From the NCBI GenBank assembly GCA_913062845.1, contig CAJXVZ010000017.1, positions 1-48,195 on the forward strand: a DNA stretch of 48,195 nucleotides, in the 5' to 3' direction. The notes under the pieces are model-generated. The model was not told the origin of the DNA, searched no databases, and was given only the letters and a program-made list of their open reading frames with translations. Positions 32,536 to 41,363 of the stretch are shown piece by piece. A program made the position numbers and the translations under genes. This stretch comes from an uncultured Psychroflexus sp. (GTDB lineage: Bacteria > Bacteroidota > Bacteroidia > Flavobacteriales > Flavobacteriaceae). Position 1 is the stretch's first letter, and every line of letters starts with the position of its first letter.

Positions 32536-34278
32536 TTAGTTTTTATTAAGTAAGTTAGCTTCTCCAGACCAAAATCTTGCTTGCGTCTTTGGAAATTTTG
32601 AAATTAACTGATCAAGTATATGATATTCTTTTTCTGTCATTTTTACAATTTGATTGTATGTATAGACTCCAACCTGATTTAATTTTTGCTCGAGTGCTGG
32701 TCCTACTCCTGTCAGTTTCTTTAAGTCATCAGCAACATCATTGGAGGCCTTTCCAATATTTAGGATGAGTGTTTCCACCAAACCACCATCTTCAGCAACT
32801 TCTTCATTTTTATTTTCCAGCTCCTCTATCAGTTTATCAAAATCAGGAAGCGGCTGTTGCTTAGGTAATTCGTACAACTGAACATCATCACCGTGTTCTG
32901 CTCTCATGGACTTGTAACGGTCACCGGAAAGCTTTAGGATACTTTTCACTTCCGCCTGAGCGATAACAGGGAAACTTCTTGAATACAATAAGAATAATAC
33001 AAAGAAAAATCCAATTGTACCGATAAATATGCCAACATCGACAAAGGTTGGCGAGAACATAGCCCACGTAGATGGTGTTCTGCCTTTACTTAAACACAAA
33101 ACAATGATATCAAATCTTTCAAACCACATACCAATGTTGATTATGATGGAAAGAATGAATGTCCACATAATATTTCTTCTCAACTTCTTCCACCACAATG
33201 TAATTGGAGCAATCATATTACAAAATATAAGTGCCCAAAATGCCCACCAATAAGGGCCTGTTGCAGCACCGAAAGACAAATAAGTATAATCTTCATAAGC
33301 ACTACCGGAATACCAGGCAATGAAGTATTCAATAATGTAAGCACCTCCTACAATACCGCCAGTCACGATAATAACTTTATTCATCAGTTCAATGTGATCT
33401 ACTGTAATGTAATCTTCTAAGTTGGATACTTTCCTCATTATAATAAGTAGCGTTTGCACCATGGCAAAACCTGAAAATATAGCACCCGCAACGAAATAAG
33501 GCGGGAATATTGTACTGTGCCAACCCGGAACTACCGACGTCGCGAAGTCAAAAGATACAATGGTATGTACCGATAATACAAGAGGCGTTGCTAAACCGGC
33601 AAGTACCAAAGATACCTCTTCAAATCTCTGCCAGTCCTTAGCTCTTCCACTCCAACCGAACGAAAGAATACCATAAATTTTCTTCTGGAACGGCAGTTTC
33701 GCTCTGTCTCTTATCATTGCAAAGTCAGGTAATAATCCGGTATACCAAAAAACTAACGAAACCGAAAGATAAGTTGATATCGCAAAAACATCCCATAACA
33801 AGGGCGAATTAAAGTTTACCCAAAGCGAGCCGAATTGATTAGGAATAGGAAGCACCCAGTAAGCTAACCATGGACGACCCATGTGAATAATTGGGAAAAG
33901 ACCAGCCTGAACAACAGCAAAAATAGTCATAGCTTCCGCTGAACGGTTTACCGCCATACGCCAGCGCTGTCTGAATAATAAAAGTACAGCTGAAATAAGC
34001 GTACCTGCGTGACCTATACCAACCCACCACACAAAGTTTGTGATATCCCAGGCCCACTCAATGGTGTTGTTGAGACCCCAAACACCTATACCGGTAGATA
34101 TAGTGTAGATGATACAACCTAATCCCCATAAAAATGCAACTAATGCAATAGAAAAAACAATCCACCAAGTCTTGTTTGCTCTGCCTTCGATAGGCCTAAC
34201 AATGTCTTCTGTAACTTGATGATATGTTTTATTCCCGGTTACAAGCGGTTTTCTAATGGGAGCTTCGTAATGAGACAT
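32536..34278 (-). CDS. actC: alternative complex III subunit ActC (NrfD-like) with C-terminal helix-hairpin-helix domain
   Basis: The 580-residue protein contains the NrfD/PsrC-type integral membrane subunit ActC: about ten helices, with WDITNFVWWVGIGHAGTLIS, GLFPIIHMGRPW and SFDFATSVVPGWHSTIFPPY as family markers. It is thought to bind menaquinol near the ActB iron-sulfur domain. After a charged linker (about 455-515) comes a soluble domain, DDLKKLTGVGPALEQKLNQV and onward (517-560), the LTGVGPxLExKLNxxGVxT pattern of helix-hairpin-helix proteins. This is unexpected on a respiratory subunit; see the findings. Gap of 23 bases to actB and 2 to actD. Confidence 0.93.
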   Translation of the reverse strand: MSHYEAPIRKPLVTGNKTYHQVTEDIVRPIEGRANKTWWIVFSIALVAFLWGLGCIIYTISTGIGVWGLNNTIEWAWDITNFVWWVGIGHAGTLISAVLLLFRQRWRMAVNRSAEAMTIFAVVQAGLFPIIHMGRPWLAYWVLPIPNQFGSLWVNFNSPLLWDVFAISTYLSVSLVFWYTGLLPDFAMIRDRAKLPFQKKIYGILSFGWSGRAKDWQRFEEVSLVLAGLATPLVLSVHTIVSFDFATSVVPGWHSTIFPPYFVAGAIFSGFAMVQTLLIIMRKVSNLEDYITVDHIELMNKVIIVTGGIVGGAYIIEYFIAWYSGSAYEDYTYLSFGAATGPYWWAFWALIFCNMIAPITLWWKKLRRNIMWTFILSIIINIGMWFERFDIIVLCLSKGRTPSTWAMFSPTFVDVGIFIGTIGFFFVLFLLYSRSFPVIAQAEVKSILKLSGDRYKSMRAEHGDDVQLYELPKQQPLPDFDKLIEELENKNEEVAEDGGLVETLILNIGKASNDVADDLKKLTGVGPALEQKLNQVGVYTYNQIVKMTEKEYHILDQLISKFPKTQARFWSGEANLLNKN

Positions 34279-34301
34279 AATATATATTCTAATTAATTTG
34301 T

Positions 34302-37300
34302 TTAAACTTCTTCTGTATTTGTAATCTTAGTTTGGTAGAAAACATTTGGTTCTACACCTAAATAACCTAATAAATAGAATTTTCTATCGTCATTTAGTTT
34401 TTCGTATACCACACTTGATTTATCATTCTTATCACCAAAGACAAGTGCGCCACTATCACATGCATTGCTACAAGCCGTCTGGAATTCTTCGTCTTTTACT
34501 GGCCTTCCGTCTCTTTTCGCATCTAATATGGCTTTCTGCGTCATTTGGATACACATAGAGCATTTTTCCATAACACCTCTTGAACGTACAGTTACATCCG
34601 GATTGAGTACCATTCTTCCGAGGTCATTATTCATGTGATAATCAAACTCATCGTTTTTATTGTATCTAAACCAGTTGAAACGTCTTACTTTGTATGGACA
34701 GTTATTTCCGCAGTAACGTGTACCAATACATCTGTTATAGGTCATCTGGTTTTGTCCCTGACGTCCGTGACCAATTGCCCCAACTGGACAAACAGTTTCA
34801 CATGGCGCATGGTTACAATGCTGACACATAACGGGCTGAAATGCCACCTGTGGATTATCAAAAGACTCTACTTCTACATTTCGATGATGATCCAAAGCAC
34901 CATCGGTCTTATATCTTTCCTGCTCTTCTTTAAAAGTGTCACCGGCAGAATAGTACCTGTCTATTCTTAGCCAATGCATATTTCTGTTGTTCCTGACTTC
35001 CTGTTTACCTACAACAGGCACATTATTTTCTGAATGACACGCTATTACACACGCACCACAACCTGTACATGAATTCAGGTCTATTGACAGATTAAAGTGA
35101 TGACCTATTGAACGATCAAATTCCTGCCAAAGATCTACTTTTGGAGAATCAAATGGATACTCTACGTGGTCTTTAGAAAATACCGGTGTTGGGTTCCATT
35201 CTTCCTTATTGTTATTAACATATTCTGCCAGCGTTGTTTCTACAATGATGTCTTTACGACCAGCCATTGTATTTTGAAGCTGTAAACTGGCAAACTCGTG
35301 GTTTCCATCAACTTTTTCAATTGAAACACCCTGCAGATTACTGAAATTCTGATAAAGCGGATAAGCATTTTTACCAACTTTCATTTCTTCCTGAAGGCCT
35401 TCTATCTGACCATACCCTAAGGCTAAACCAATAGAACCCTGAGCCTGACCTGGCTGAACCATTACAGGAACATTTTCCACAGTTGTATTCCCAAGTGTGA
35501 TATTTACTAAATCACCGTCAATAGCACCTTTTGAAGTTACCCTGTTTTCAATACCCAGATTATCGGCATCCTTTTTAGAAATGGTGATATAATTATCCCA
35601 GGTATTTCTGGTAATAGGATCAGGGAATTCCTGCAACCATGGGTTGTTGGCGTTCTTACCATCACCCATAGCTATCTTGGTATATAATGTCAATTCAAAA
35701 TCACCTTTCATTTGCATTCTCGACAAATCAGATGCCATCTGAGATGCAGACATAGAGGAGGCTTCTGTTGATTCATTTTCAGTTAATGCAGCATCATTGT
35801 TTTTAACTTCAAAAACCCCATCATGCAGACTAACATTCCATGATAATCCTCCTGTATAATTAGAAAAATTTGCTTTTACGTAATCGTAATATTTTTGATC
35901 TGAACCTGACCATTTGAGAAGACATTCCTGAAACTGTCTGGTATTAAATATTTTTTGAATAGTTGGCTGTACCAGAGCATAATTATACTTTGTCATTTGC
36001 ACATCATCCCATGACTCCAGATAATGAGGAGTAGCCGCGACATATTTAGAAAGTGCTGCAGTTTTATTTTTCTTCATTGCAAAGCTGACTGTACAGTCTA
36101 CTTTCTTGAGTCCGGAAATAAACTTATCAGCCTCTGGCAATGCATAAGCAGGATCAGCTCCAACCACAAATAACGCTCCGACTTTTCCAGCATTCATATC
36201 TTTTAGCAAGGCCATAACCTGATCGTCATTTCCTTGTCTTACAAGTCTGTAATTATCTACATCAACAACCTTAGACGATAAAGCATCGTTTATCGCCAGA
36301 GCAAGGTATTGAGCAGCCTTATTCTGTATTCCAGTTACAAAAACCGCTTTGGTTCCAGCCTTTTTAAGATGCTTTACAGCCTTGTTCACTTCATTTTTCA
36401 ATCCGCCTTCAAGCTTTGAAGACACAGTGGAATCTCCGGTGACTTGTTTATAGATTTCAAGCAATACCTGAATTTGACTACTTGGTTTTACAGGAACTCT
36501 CTTATCTGCATTTGCTCCGGTGGTTGTAAGATTTGCCTCAAACTGTATGTGTTTAGACATTTTACCATTCTGTGGGACTCTACTCTTGGCGTATGATGCA
36601 TCAAATCCACCACCTTGCCAATCACCTAAAATATCTGCTCCTACAGACACAATCGCATGTGCTCCTGAGAAATCGTAGTTAGGTAAAGCTCTTACCCCAT
36701 ACATGGCTTTGAACGCCTCTAATGAACTGTGTTCTGAGACCGCATCATAAATAATATGTTTTGAGGTTGGATATTTAGCTTTAAAGTCTTGTATTACCTT
36801 TAATGTACTGGGACTGGCAAATGTTTGCGTCAAAAACACAATCGACTTATCACCTAAAGTTTCCAGTTTTTCAGTTACAGCATCATCAAAAGTCTTCCAT
36901 GTAACATCAGCACCATCTATAGTTGGATTTTGCAATCTTTTTGTATCGTACAAAGACAAAACTGAAGCATGCACCCGTGCTCCCGAGGCAGCTTTAGCTT
37001 TCGACTTATCATTCCATTCTATTTTGATAGGACGGCCCTCTCTTACTTTTACTAAAACACTTGAAAAATCAAATCCGTCTGCAAGGGTAGTTGCGTAATA
37101 TTCCGCAACACCTGGAACTATTCTTTCCGGCTGAAAGACGTAAGGTACAGACCTAATCACAGGACCTTCACAGGCAGCTAAAGTTGCGGCAGCCGTACTA
37201 AAGCCAACGTACTTTAAAAAGTCTCTACGACTTGTACCTGAATCGTCTTGAGCATTTTCCTCTCTTATGTCGGCTTTACTTGGTAAATCTTCTGTAAATT

Positions 37301-37382
37301 CTTTAGCCTCAATATCTTGAAGAACTGAACTGTTCTCATTAAGTTCCTCGAGGTTTTTCCAGTATTTTTTATTTGAAGACAT
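34302..37382 (-). CDS. actB: alternative complex III subunit ActB, molybdopterin-like and 4Fe-4S fusion
   Basis: The 1026-residue periplasmic subunit has a Tat motif SRRDFLKYVGFSTAAATLAAC (51-71, twin Arg and Cys71 as candidate lipid site), preceded by a long 50-residue N-terminus. Residues 80-730 resemble a molybdopterin oxidoreductase that lost its cofactor. The C-terminal 290 residues hold the ferredoxin-like part with four clusters: CTGCGACVIACHSEN, CQHCNHAPCETVCPVGA, CIGTRYCGNNCPYKVRRF and CSMCIQMTQ with CSNACDSGA. It transfers electrons from quinol to the ActA haems. The size matches other Bacteroidota ActB. Gap of 26 bases to actA. Confidence 0.96.
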   Translation of the reverse strand: MSSNKKYWKNLEELNENSSVLQDIEAKEFTEDLPSKADIREENAQDDSGTSRRDFLKYVGFSTAAATLAACEGPVIRSVPYVFQPERIVPGVAEYYATTLADGFDFSSVLVKVREGRPIKIEWNDKSKAKAASGARVHASVLSLYDTKRLQNPTIDGADVTWKTFDDAVTEKLETLGDKSIVFLTQTFASPSTLKVIQDFKAKYPTSKHIIYDAVSEHSSLEAFKAMYGVRALPNYDFSGAHAIVSVGADILGDWQGGGFDASYAKSRVPQNGKMSKHIQFEANLTTTGANADKRVPVKPSSQIQVLLEIYKQVTGDSTVSSKLEGGLKNEVNKAVKHLKKAGTKAVFVTGIQNKAAQYLALAINDALSSKVVDVDNYRLVRQGNDDQVMALLKDMNAGKVGALFVVGADPAYALPEADKFISGLKKVDCTVSFAMKKNKTAALSKYVAATPHYLESWDDVQMTKYNYALVQPTIQKIFNTRQFQECLLKWSGSDQKYYDYVKANFSNYTGGLSWNVSLHDGVFEVKNNDAALTENESTEASSMSASQMASDLSRMQMKGDFELTLYTKIAMGDGKNANNPWLQEFPDPITRNTWDNYITISKKDADNLGIENRVTSKGAIDGDLVNITLGNTTVENVPVMVQPGQAQGSIGLALGYGQIEGLQEEMKVGKNAYPLYQNFSNLQGVSIEKVDGNHEFASLQLQNTMAGRKDIIVETTLAEYVNNNKEEWNPTPVFSKDHVEYPFDSPKVDLWQEFDRSIGHHFNLSIDLNSCTGCGACVIACHSENNVPVVGKQEVRNNRNMHWLRIDRYYSAGDTFKEEQERYKTDGALDHHRNVEVESFDNPQVAFQPVMCQHCNHAPCETVCPVGAIGHGRQGQNQMTYNRCIGTRYCGNNCPYKVRRFNWFRYNKNDEFDYHMNNDLGRMVLNPDVTVRSRGVMEKCSMCIQMTQKAILDAKRDGRPVKDEEFQTACSNACDSGALVFGDKNDKSSVVYEKLNDDRKFYLLGYLGVEPNVFYQTKITNTEEV

Positions 37383-37408
37383 ATATTATTATGTATTTCT
37401 AGTATTGA

Positions 37409-38743
37409 TTAATAATGACACTTTCCACACTCAATACCACCCATATCCGCGGCGGTAAACTCCTCTACGTTATACTTTTTAGATAACTCTTCGTGAATTT
37501 TAGTGTAGTAGCCATTGTCTTTAACTTTGACATTTGTTTCTCTGTGACAGTTTATACACCAACCCATAGTTAGCGGAGCATGCTGATACATAATCTCCAT
37601 TTCCTCAACCGGGCCGTGACAAGTCTGACACTCTATTTGTCCGACGGTAACGTGCTGTGAGTGATTAAAATATGCCAAATCAGGCAGATTATGCAGTCTA
37701 ATCCACTTAACAGGCTTAGATTCTCCGGTATATGACTGGGTCGTTTTGTCCCAGCCTACAGCTTCGTAAAGTTTAGCGATTTCAGCATTGTAATCTACGC
37801 CAAATTCCTGCTCTCCTTTAGCCTGGGTTTCCGGTGCAACCTCAGCGATTTGCTTATGACAATTCATACAAACATTCAAAGATGGAATACCTGAATGCTT
37901 TGAAACTCTGGCTGAGGAATGACAATACTTACATTCTATCTTGTTTTCACCAGCGTGTATTCTATGGGAATAATGTATAGGCTGAAGTGGTTCATATCCC
38001 TGATCCACACCAACCTGCATAAGGTATCCATAACCAAACCATCCTGTACCCAGCAAGAAAACTATGACTGTAATTAAAACAAGGAATCCGTTTTCTGCAT
38101 AAGCTTTCCAAAGGGGTTTTGTTTGTTTTTGTTCTTTAGCTTTTAATTGCACACCGTTGGCTTCTGCAAAACGGTTTAATGTTTTATTGACGAGGTATAA
38201 TGTTACTGCAAGCAATAATAATACAAACGACAATATAGCTAAAATGAGATCGGTCGAAACACCACCTCCGCCACCTCCGGCAGCTGCAACGTCAGTTTCA
38301 ACGGGTTTTGGCGGCTCAGGTTTTGGCTGTTCTACATAAGCCAAAATGTTATCAATGTCCTGATCACTCAATTGAGGAAAGGCATTCATCGCAACCTGAT
38401 TGTATTCCTCATAGATTGCAACTGCTCTTGAATCACCTGACTTAATTAGCGCCTGCGAATTTCTAATCCAACTGTACAACCACTCAAAATCCCCATCATA
38501 CTTATTCACTACACCATGCAAAGCAGGACCAACAGCTCTTTCATAAGGCTTGTGACAAGCCGCGCATAAAGAATTGAATAATTCTTTTCCTTTTGCCGGA
38601 TCACCACCGGGTACTGGCGATTCTACTGCTGCTTCAGTTTCAGCTGGAGTTTCGGCTTCAGTTTCTTGCGAAAAAAGAAAACCAGTAAACAAAAAGAAGA
38701 ATAAAAATGCAAAAAGTGAAGGTCTTAAAATTACCTTTTTCAT
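37409..38743 (-). CDS. actA: alternative complex III subunit ActA, pentahaem cytochrome c with extra N-terminal monohaem domain
   Basis: The 444-residue cytochrome has six CxxCH motifs. The first (Cys60-His64, CAACH) belongs to a class I cytochrome c domain at about 48-138, with the Met ligand probably at 119 (AMNAFPQLSD). A Pro/Gly-rich linker ending in six glycines and a membrane helix (166-186) lead to a second helix (218-240) and the pentahaem part: motifs at 271, 292, 372, 396 and 439. The last haem motif ends one residue before the C-terminus. The classic ActA has only the five; the extra domain could be a tethered shuttle to the oxidase. It is the first gene of the act-cox operon; TATTTTTG (38795-38802, minus strand), 51 bases before the ATG, is a weak -7 candidate. 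Confidence 0.94.
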   Translation of the reverse strand: MKKVILRPSLFAFLFFFLFTGFLFSQETEAETPAETEAAVESPVPGGDPAKGKELFNSLCAACHKPYERAVGPALHGVVNKYDGDFEWLYSWIRNSQALIKSGDSRAVAIYEEYNQVAMNAFPQLSDQDIDNILAYVEQPKPEPPKPVETDVAAAGGGGGGVSTDLILAILSFVLLLLAVTLYLVNKTLNRFAEANGVQLKAKEQKQTKPLWKAYAENGFLVLITVIVFLLGTGWFGYGYLMQVGVDQGYEPLQPIHYSHRIHAGENKIECKYCHSSARVSKHSGIPSLNVCMNCHKQIAEVAPETQAKGEQEFGVDYNAEIAKLYEAVGWDKTTQSYTGESKPVKWIRLHNLPDLAYFNHSQHVTVGQIECQTCHGPVEEMEIMYQHAPLTMGWCINCHRETNVKVKDNGYYTKIHEELSKKYNVEEFTAADMGGIECGKCHY

Positions 38744-38874
38744 ATTTGTAAAATTATAATTTTAAATGAACATAAGGTTCAGATATTTTGTTCGCAAAAA
38801 TAAGATATTACAATGATTTTAGTCATACTGACATTTGTTAAAAGCTAATTTAAAATCTTTCTAAATAACAAGAT

Positions 38875-38904
38875 TTGAACATCAGGATAAATATCATAGA
38901 TTTG
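38875..38904 (+). promoter_or_regulatory. Bacteroidota-type promoter of the SPOR gene
   Basis: TTG at 38875-38877, exactly 19 bases, then TAGATTTG at 38897-38904. The ATG follows 17 bases later (38922). Confidence 0.75.
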
Positions 38905-38921
38905 CATTATACTCCATTTTT

Positions 38922-39290
38922 ATGAAAATAATTAAAACAACATTTATATTATTATTTGTACAATTGTCAATACTTTGTCATGGGCAGGTTACTGAGGCCA
39001 ATGTAACAAAAATAGATTCCCTATTGCTTTTAAAGAAGGAAATGATCAATAATAATGATCTCAAGTCATTTTATACTATTCAATTGTTTTCAGGTAGAAT
39101 TGATGGGGCTGAAGAAGTAAAGAAAGACTATGATTCTAAAAATCACAATTACGAGGCTACTATAAAATACGAAACACCTAATTACAAGGTTTGGGTTGGG
39201 ATGTTCAGAACAAGATTATATGCTGACAAGGCTTATGAAGCCATAAGAAAAGACTTTCCAAATGCATTGGTTTTAAAACCAGGACGCTAA
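38922..39290 (+). CDS. SPOR domain-containing secreted protein
   Basis: A 122-residue protein with a signal peptide (MKIIKTTFILLFVQLSILCHGQ) and a C-terminal SPOR domain (about 50-120): YTIQLFSGRIDGAEEV, then IKYETPNYKVWVGMFRTR and LYADKAYEAIRKDFPNALVL. SPOR domains bind denuded glycan strands of septal peptidoglycan, so the protein should act in the periplasm. Because there is no membrane anchor it is released. Divergent from actA with its own promoter; a role in the respiratory complex is not implied. Proteins of this size and layout are common in Flavobacteriia. Confidence 0.8.
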   Translation: MKIIKTTFILLFVQLSILCHGQVTEANVTKIDSLLLLKKEMINNNDLKSFYTIQLFSGRIDGAEEVKKDYDSKNHNYEATIKYETPNYKVWVGMFRTRLYADKAYEAIRKDFPNALVLKPGR

Positions 39291-39309
39291 TAAATTTTTC
39301 AAAAAGTAA

Positions 39310-39340
39310 ACCAAAGGCTATTTCATTTGGTATATATTTG
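39310..39340 (+). promoter_or_regulatory. promoter with dyad ahead of the arsenosugar genes
   Basis: TATATTTG at 39333-39340 is a perfect -7 box 22 bases before the ATG at 39363. Immediately upstream, ACCAAA (39310-39315) and TTTGGT (39326-39331) form a dyad with a 10-base spacer where the -33 region would be; no TTG at the right distance. It may be an operator or a weak hairpin ending the SPOR transcript. Confidence 0.5.
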
Positions 39341-39362
39341 AAAGCAATCAAAAATATACTTT

Positions 39363-39698
39363 ATGGACAATTCTTATTACAACCCAAAAGATCTCAAAAA
39401 ATTTGGAAACATAACAGATTTTCAAAAAGAGCTTGGAGATAAATTTTTCGAATACTACACTAGTGTTTTTAAAGATGGTGCTTTAACTGAGAGGGAAAAG
39501 GCACTCATCGCGTTGGCAGTAGCTCACACAGAGCAATGTCCTTATTGCATAGATGCTTATACACAAGACACTTTACAACGCGGTGTTACCCGTGAAGAAA
39601 TGATGGAAGCTGTACACGTGGGTGCTGCCATTAAAAGTGGAGCAGCACTGGTTCACAGTACAATGATGATGAATAAAGTAAAAAAACTTGACGGATAA
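39363..39698 (+). CDS. arsenosugar biosynthesis-associated AhpD-like (carboxymuconolactone decarboxylase family) protein
   Basis: The 111-residue protein is an AhpD-like all-helical protein: ALTEREKALIALAVAHTEQC leads into the redox motif CPYC (Cys59, Cys62) with His55 and Glu57, as in alkylhydroperoxidase D cores, and the second half GAAIKSGAALVHSTMMMN. I recognise it as the arsenosugar biosynthesis-associated peroxidase-like family (TIGR04169), mainly because arsS follows after only 3 bases. The role in the pathway is unproven; reduction of an arsenic or sulfur intermediate is plausible. First gene of the cluster. Confidence 0.85.
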   Translation: MDNSYYNPKDLKKFGNITDFQKELGDKFFEYYTSVFKDGALTEREKALIALAVAHTEQCPYCIDAYTQDTLQRGVTREEMMEAVHVGAAIKSGAALVHSTMMMNKVKKLDG

Positions 39699-39701
39699 TT
39701 T

Positions 39702-40766
39702 ATGACAAAACTAAATCTTAAATCACTTAAGCGAAGAAAGAGTTTGCTGGCACAGGCAGATCATCAGTTAGAGTATTTGTCAAATGGTATTTTTAAAAGT
39801 GGTGAATTACCAACTTTTAAAGCAAAAATTGAAAAGGATGGATTTTTACCTTTAAAACCTAAAAAACTTGAAATTTTTCAAATCAACTTAGGTTATATGT
39901 GTAATCAGGTCTGTTCGCATTGTCATGTAGATGCAGGACCTGACCGACAGGAAATCATGACCCGAGAGACAATGCAGCATTGCCTGGATGTCATTAAAGA
40001 AAGTGGTGCCCATACTTTGGATTTAACCGGTGGTGCTCCTGAAATGAATCCGAATTTTAGGTGGTTTGTAGAAGAAGCTTCAAAAGTTGGTATTGATGAT
40101 ATTATAGTTAGATCAAATCTAACCATTATTAAGGCTAATAAGAAATATGCAGAACTACCGGATTTTTTTAAGAAACACGGCATTCATGTCGTATCTTCAT
40201 TACCTCACTGGACCAAGGGCAAAACAGACAAACAGCGCGGTGAAGGTGTTTTTAATGCTTCAATTGAAGCCTTAAAAGACTTAAATAAAGTCGGCTACGG
40301 TATGCAGGATAGCGGATTAAAATTAGATTTGGTTTACAATCCTTCTGGAGCATTTATGCCAGGCAATCAGGCAAGTTTAGAAAAGGACTTTAAAAAAGCT
40401 CTGAAAGATGATTTTGACATTCATTTCAACAATTTGTTAGCTATTACAAATTTGCCAATATCAAGATTTTTAGATTACCTGATTGCCTCCGAAAATTATG
40501 AGGATTATATGTATAATTTGGTTGAGGCATACAATCCCATAGCTGTTCAGAATGTTATGTGCCGAAATACACTCTCCGTGAGTTGGGATGGCTGGCTTTA
40601 CGATTGTGACTTCAATCAAATGCTGTGTATGAAAATTGAAACCGAAAAAAATCATATCAAAGATTTTGATTTGGAAGCCTTACAAAAGAGGAATATCAGA
40701 ATTCATCAGCACTGCTATGGCTGTACTGCCGGAGCAGGAAGCAGTTGCGGAGGAACGACAACATAA
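39702..40766 (+). CDS. arsS: arsenosugar biosynthesis radical SAM protein ArsS
   Basis: The 354-residue enzyme has the radical SAM motif CNQVCSHC (Cys67, Cys71, Cys74), then DLTGGAPEMNP (substrate and SAM-binding GGE-like strand) and the C-terminal auxiliary cysteines CYGCTAGAGSSCGG (338, 341, 349), all typical of TIGR04167. ArsS is proposed to transfer the 5'-deoxyadenosyl group from SAM to dimethylarsenite, giving a dimethylarsinoyl-deoxyadenosine, the precursor of arsenosugars. The methyltransferase ArsM that makes the dimethylarsenical is not in the window. A rhodanese gene follows 27 bases later. Confidence 0.93.
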   Translation: MTKLNLKSLKRRKSLLAQADHQLEYLSNGIFKSGELPTFKAKIEKDGFLPLKPKKLEIFQINLGYMCNQVCSHCHVDAGPDRQEIMTRETMQHCLDVIKESGAHTLDLTGGAPEMNPNFRWFVEEASKVGIDDIIVRSNLTIIKANKKYAELPDFFKKHGIHVVSSLPHWTKGKTDKQRGEGVFNASIEALKDLNKVGYGMQDSGLKLDLVYNPSGAFMPGNQASLEKDFKKALKDDFDIHFNNLLAITNLPISRFLDYLIASENYEDYMYNLVEAYNPIAVQNVMCRNTLSVSWDGWLYDCDFNQMLCMKIETEKNHIKDFDLEALQKRNIRIHQHCYGCTAGAGSSCGGTTT

Positions 40767-40793
40767 AAACAATCTTTAATAATATTTAAACTG

Positions 40794-41363
40794 ATGTCTT
40801 GCTTAACCCGTAATAGTAATTCTAAAGCTAGTATTACCAAAATTAATGAAAGGATAAAGCGGCTTAACTTAAAGCATTCAACATTTCTGTTGGTATTTTT
40901 TATATCAACTATTCTGGCTTTAGGTCAAAAATCTATAGATGAAACGCTATCGAAGTACAATTCCGGAACTGTTCCTTACATTTCAGTTGATGAACTCGAA
41001 TCTAAAATATCTAATAATCAAAATATCATTCTACTGGATACAAGGTCAAAAGAAGAATATAAGGTAAGTCATTTAAAAAAAGCCGTTTGGGTTGGGTACA
41101 AATCTTTTGAAAAATCCAGAGTTGAAAAATTTGATAAAAATGCGGAAATCATAATTTACTGTTCGGTTGGTGTAAGGTCTGAAAAAATTGGAGAAGAATT
41201 GAAAAATCTCGGATTCACTGACATTAAAAATTTATATGGTGGTATCTTTTTATGGACAAATAAGGGACTACCCCTATATGCTAATGGAAAACAAACAGAC
41301 TTCATCCATACTTACAATAAGCGCTGGTCTCAATTCATCACGAAAGGAAAAAAAGTCTATTAA
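40794..41363 (+). CDS. rhodanese-like domain protein of the arsenosugar cluster
   Basis: The 189-residue protein has a single membrane or signal segment (about residues 28-44, STFLLVFFISTILALG) after an unusually long basic N-terminus of 27 residues, then one rhodanese domain (62-156): LLDTRSKEEYKVSHL with Asp82, and the active-site loop YCSVGVRSE with Cys123. Rhodaneses carry sulfane sulfur; here it may supply sulfur for thio-arsenicals or for maturation. The N-terminus makes export likely, although a later start cannot be excluded. Its stop overlaps the next ATG (TAATG at 41361-41365), so they are coupled. Confidence 0.85.
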   Translation: MSCLTRNSNSKASITKINERIKRLNLKHSTFLLVFFISTILALGQKSIDETLSKYNSGTVPYISVDELESKISNNQNIILLDTRSKEEYKVSHLKKAVWVGYKSFEKSRVEKFDKNAEIIIYCSVGVRSEKIGEELKNLGFTDIKNLYGGIFLWTNKGLPLYANGKQTDFIHTYNKRWSQFITKGKKVY

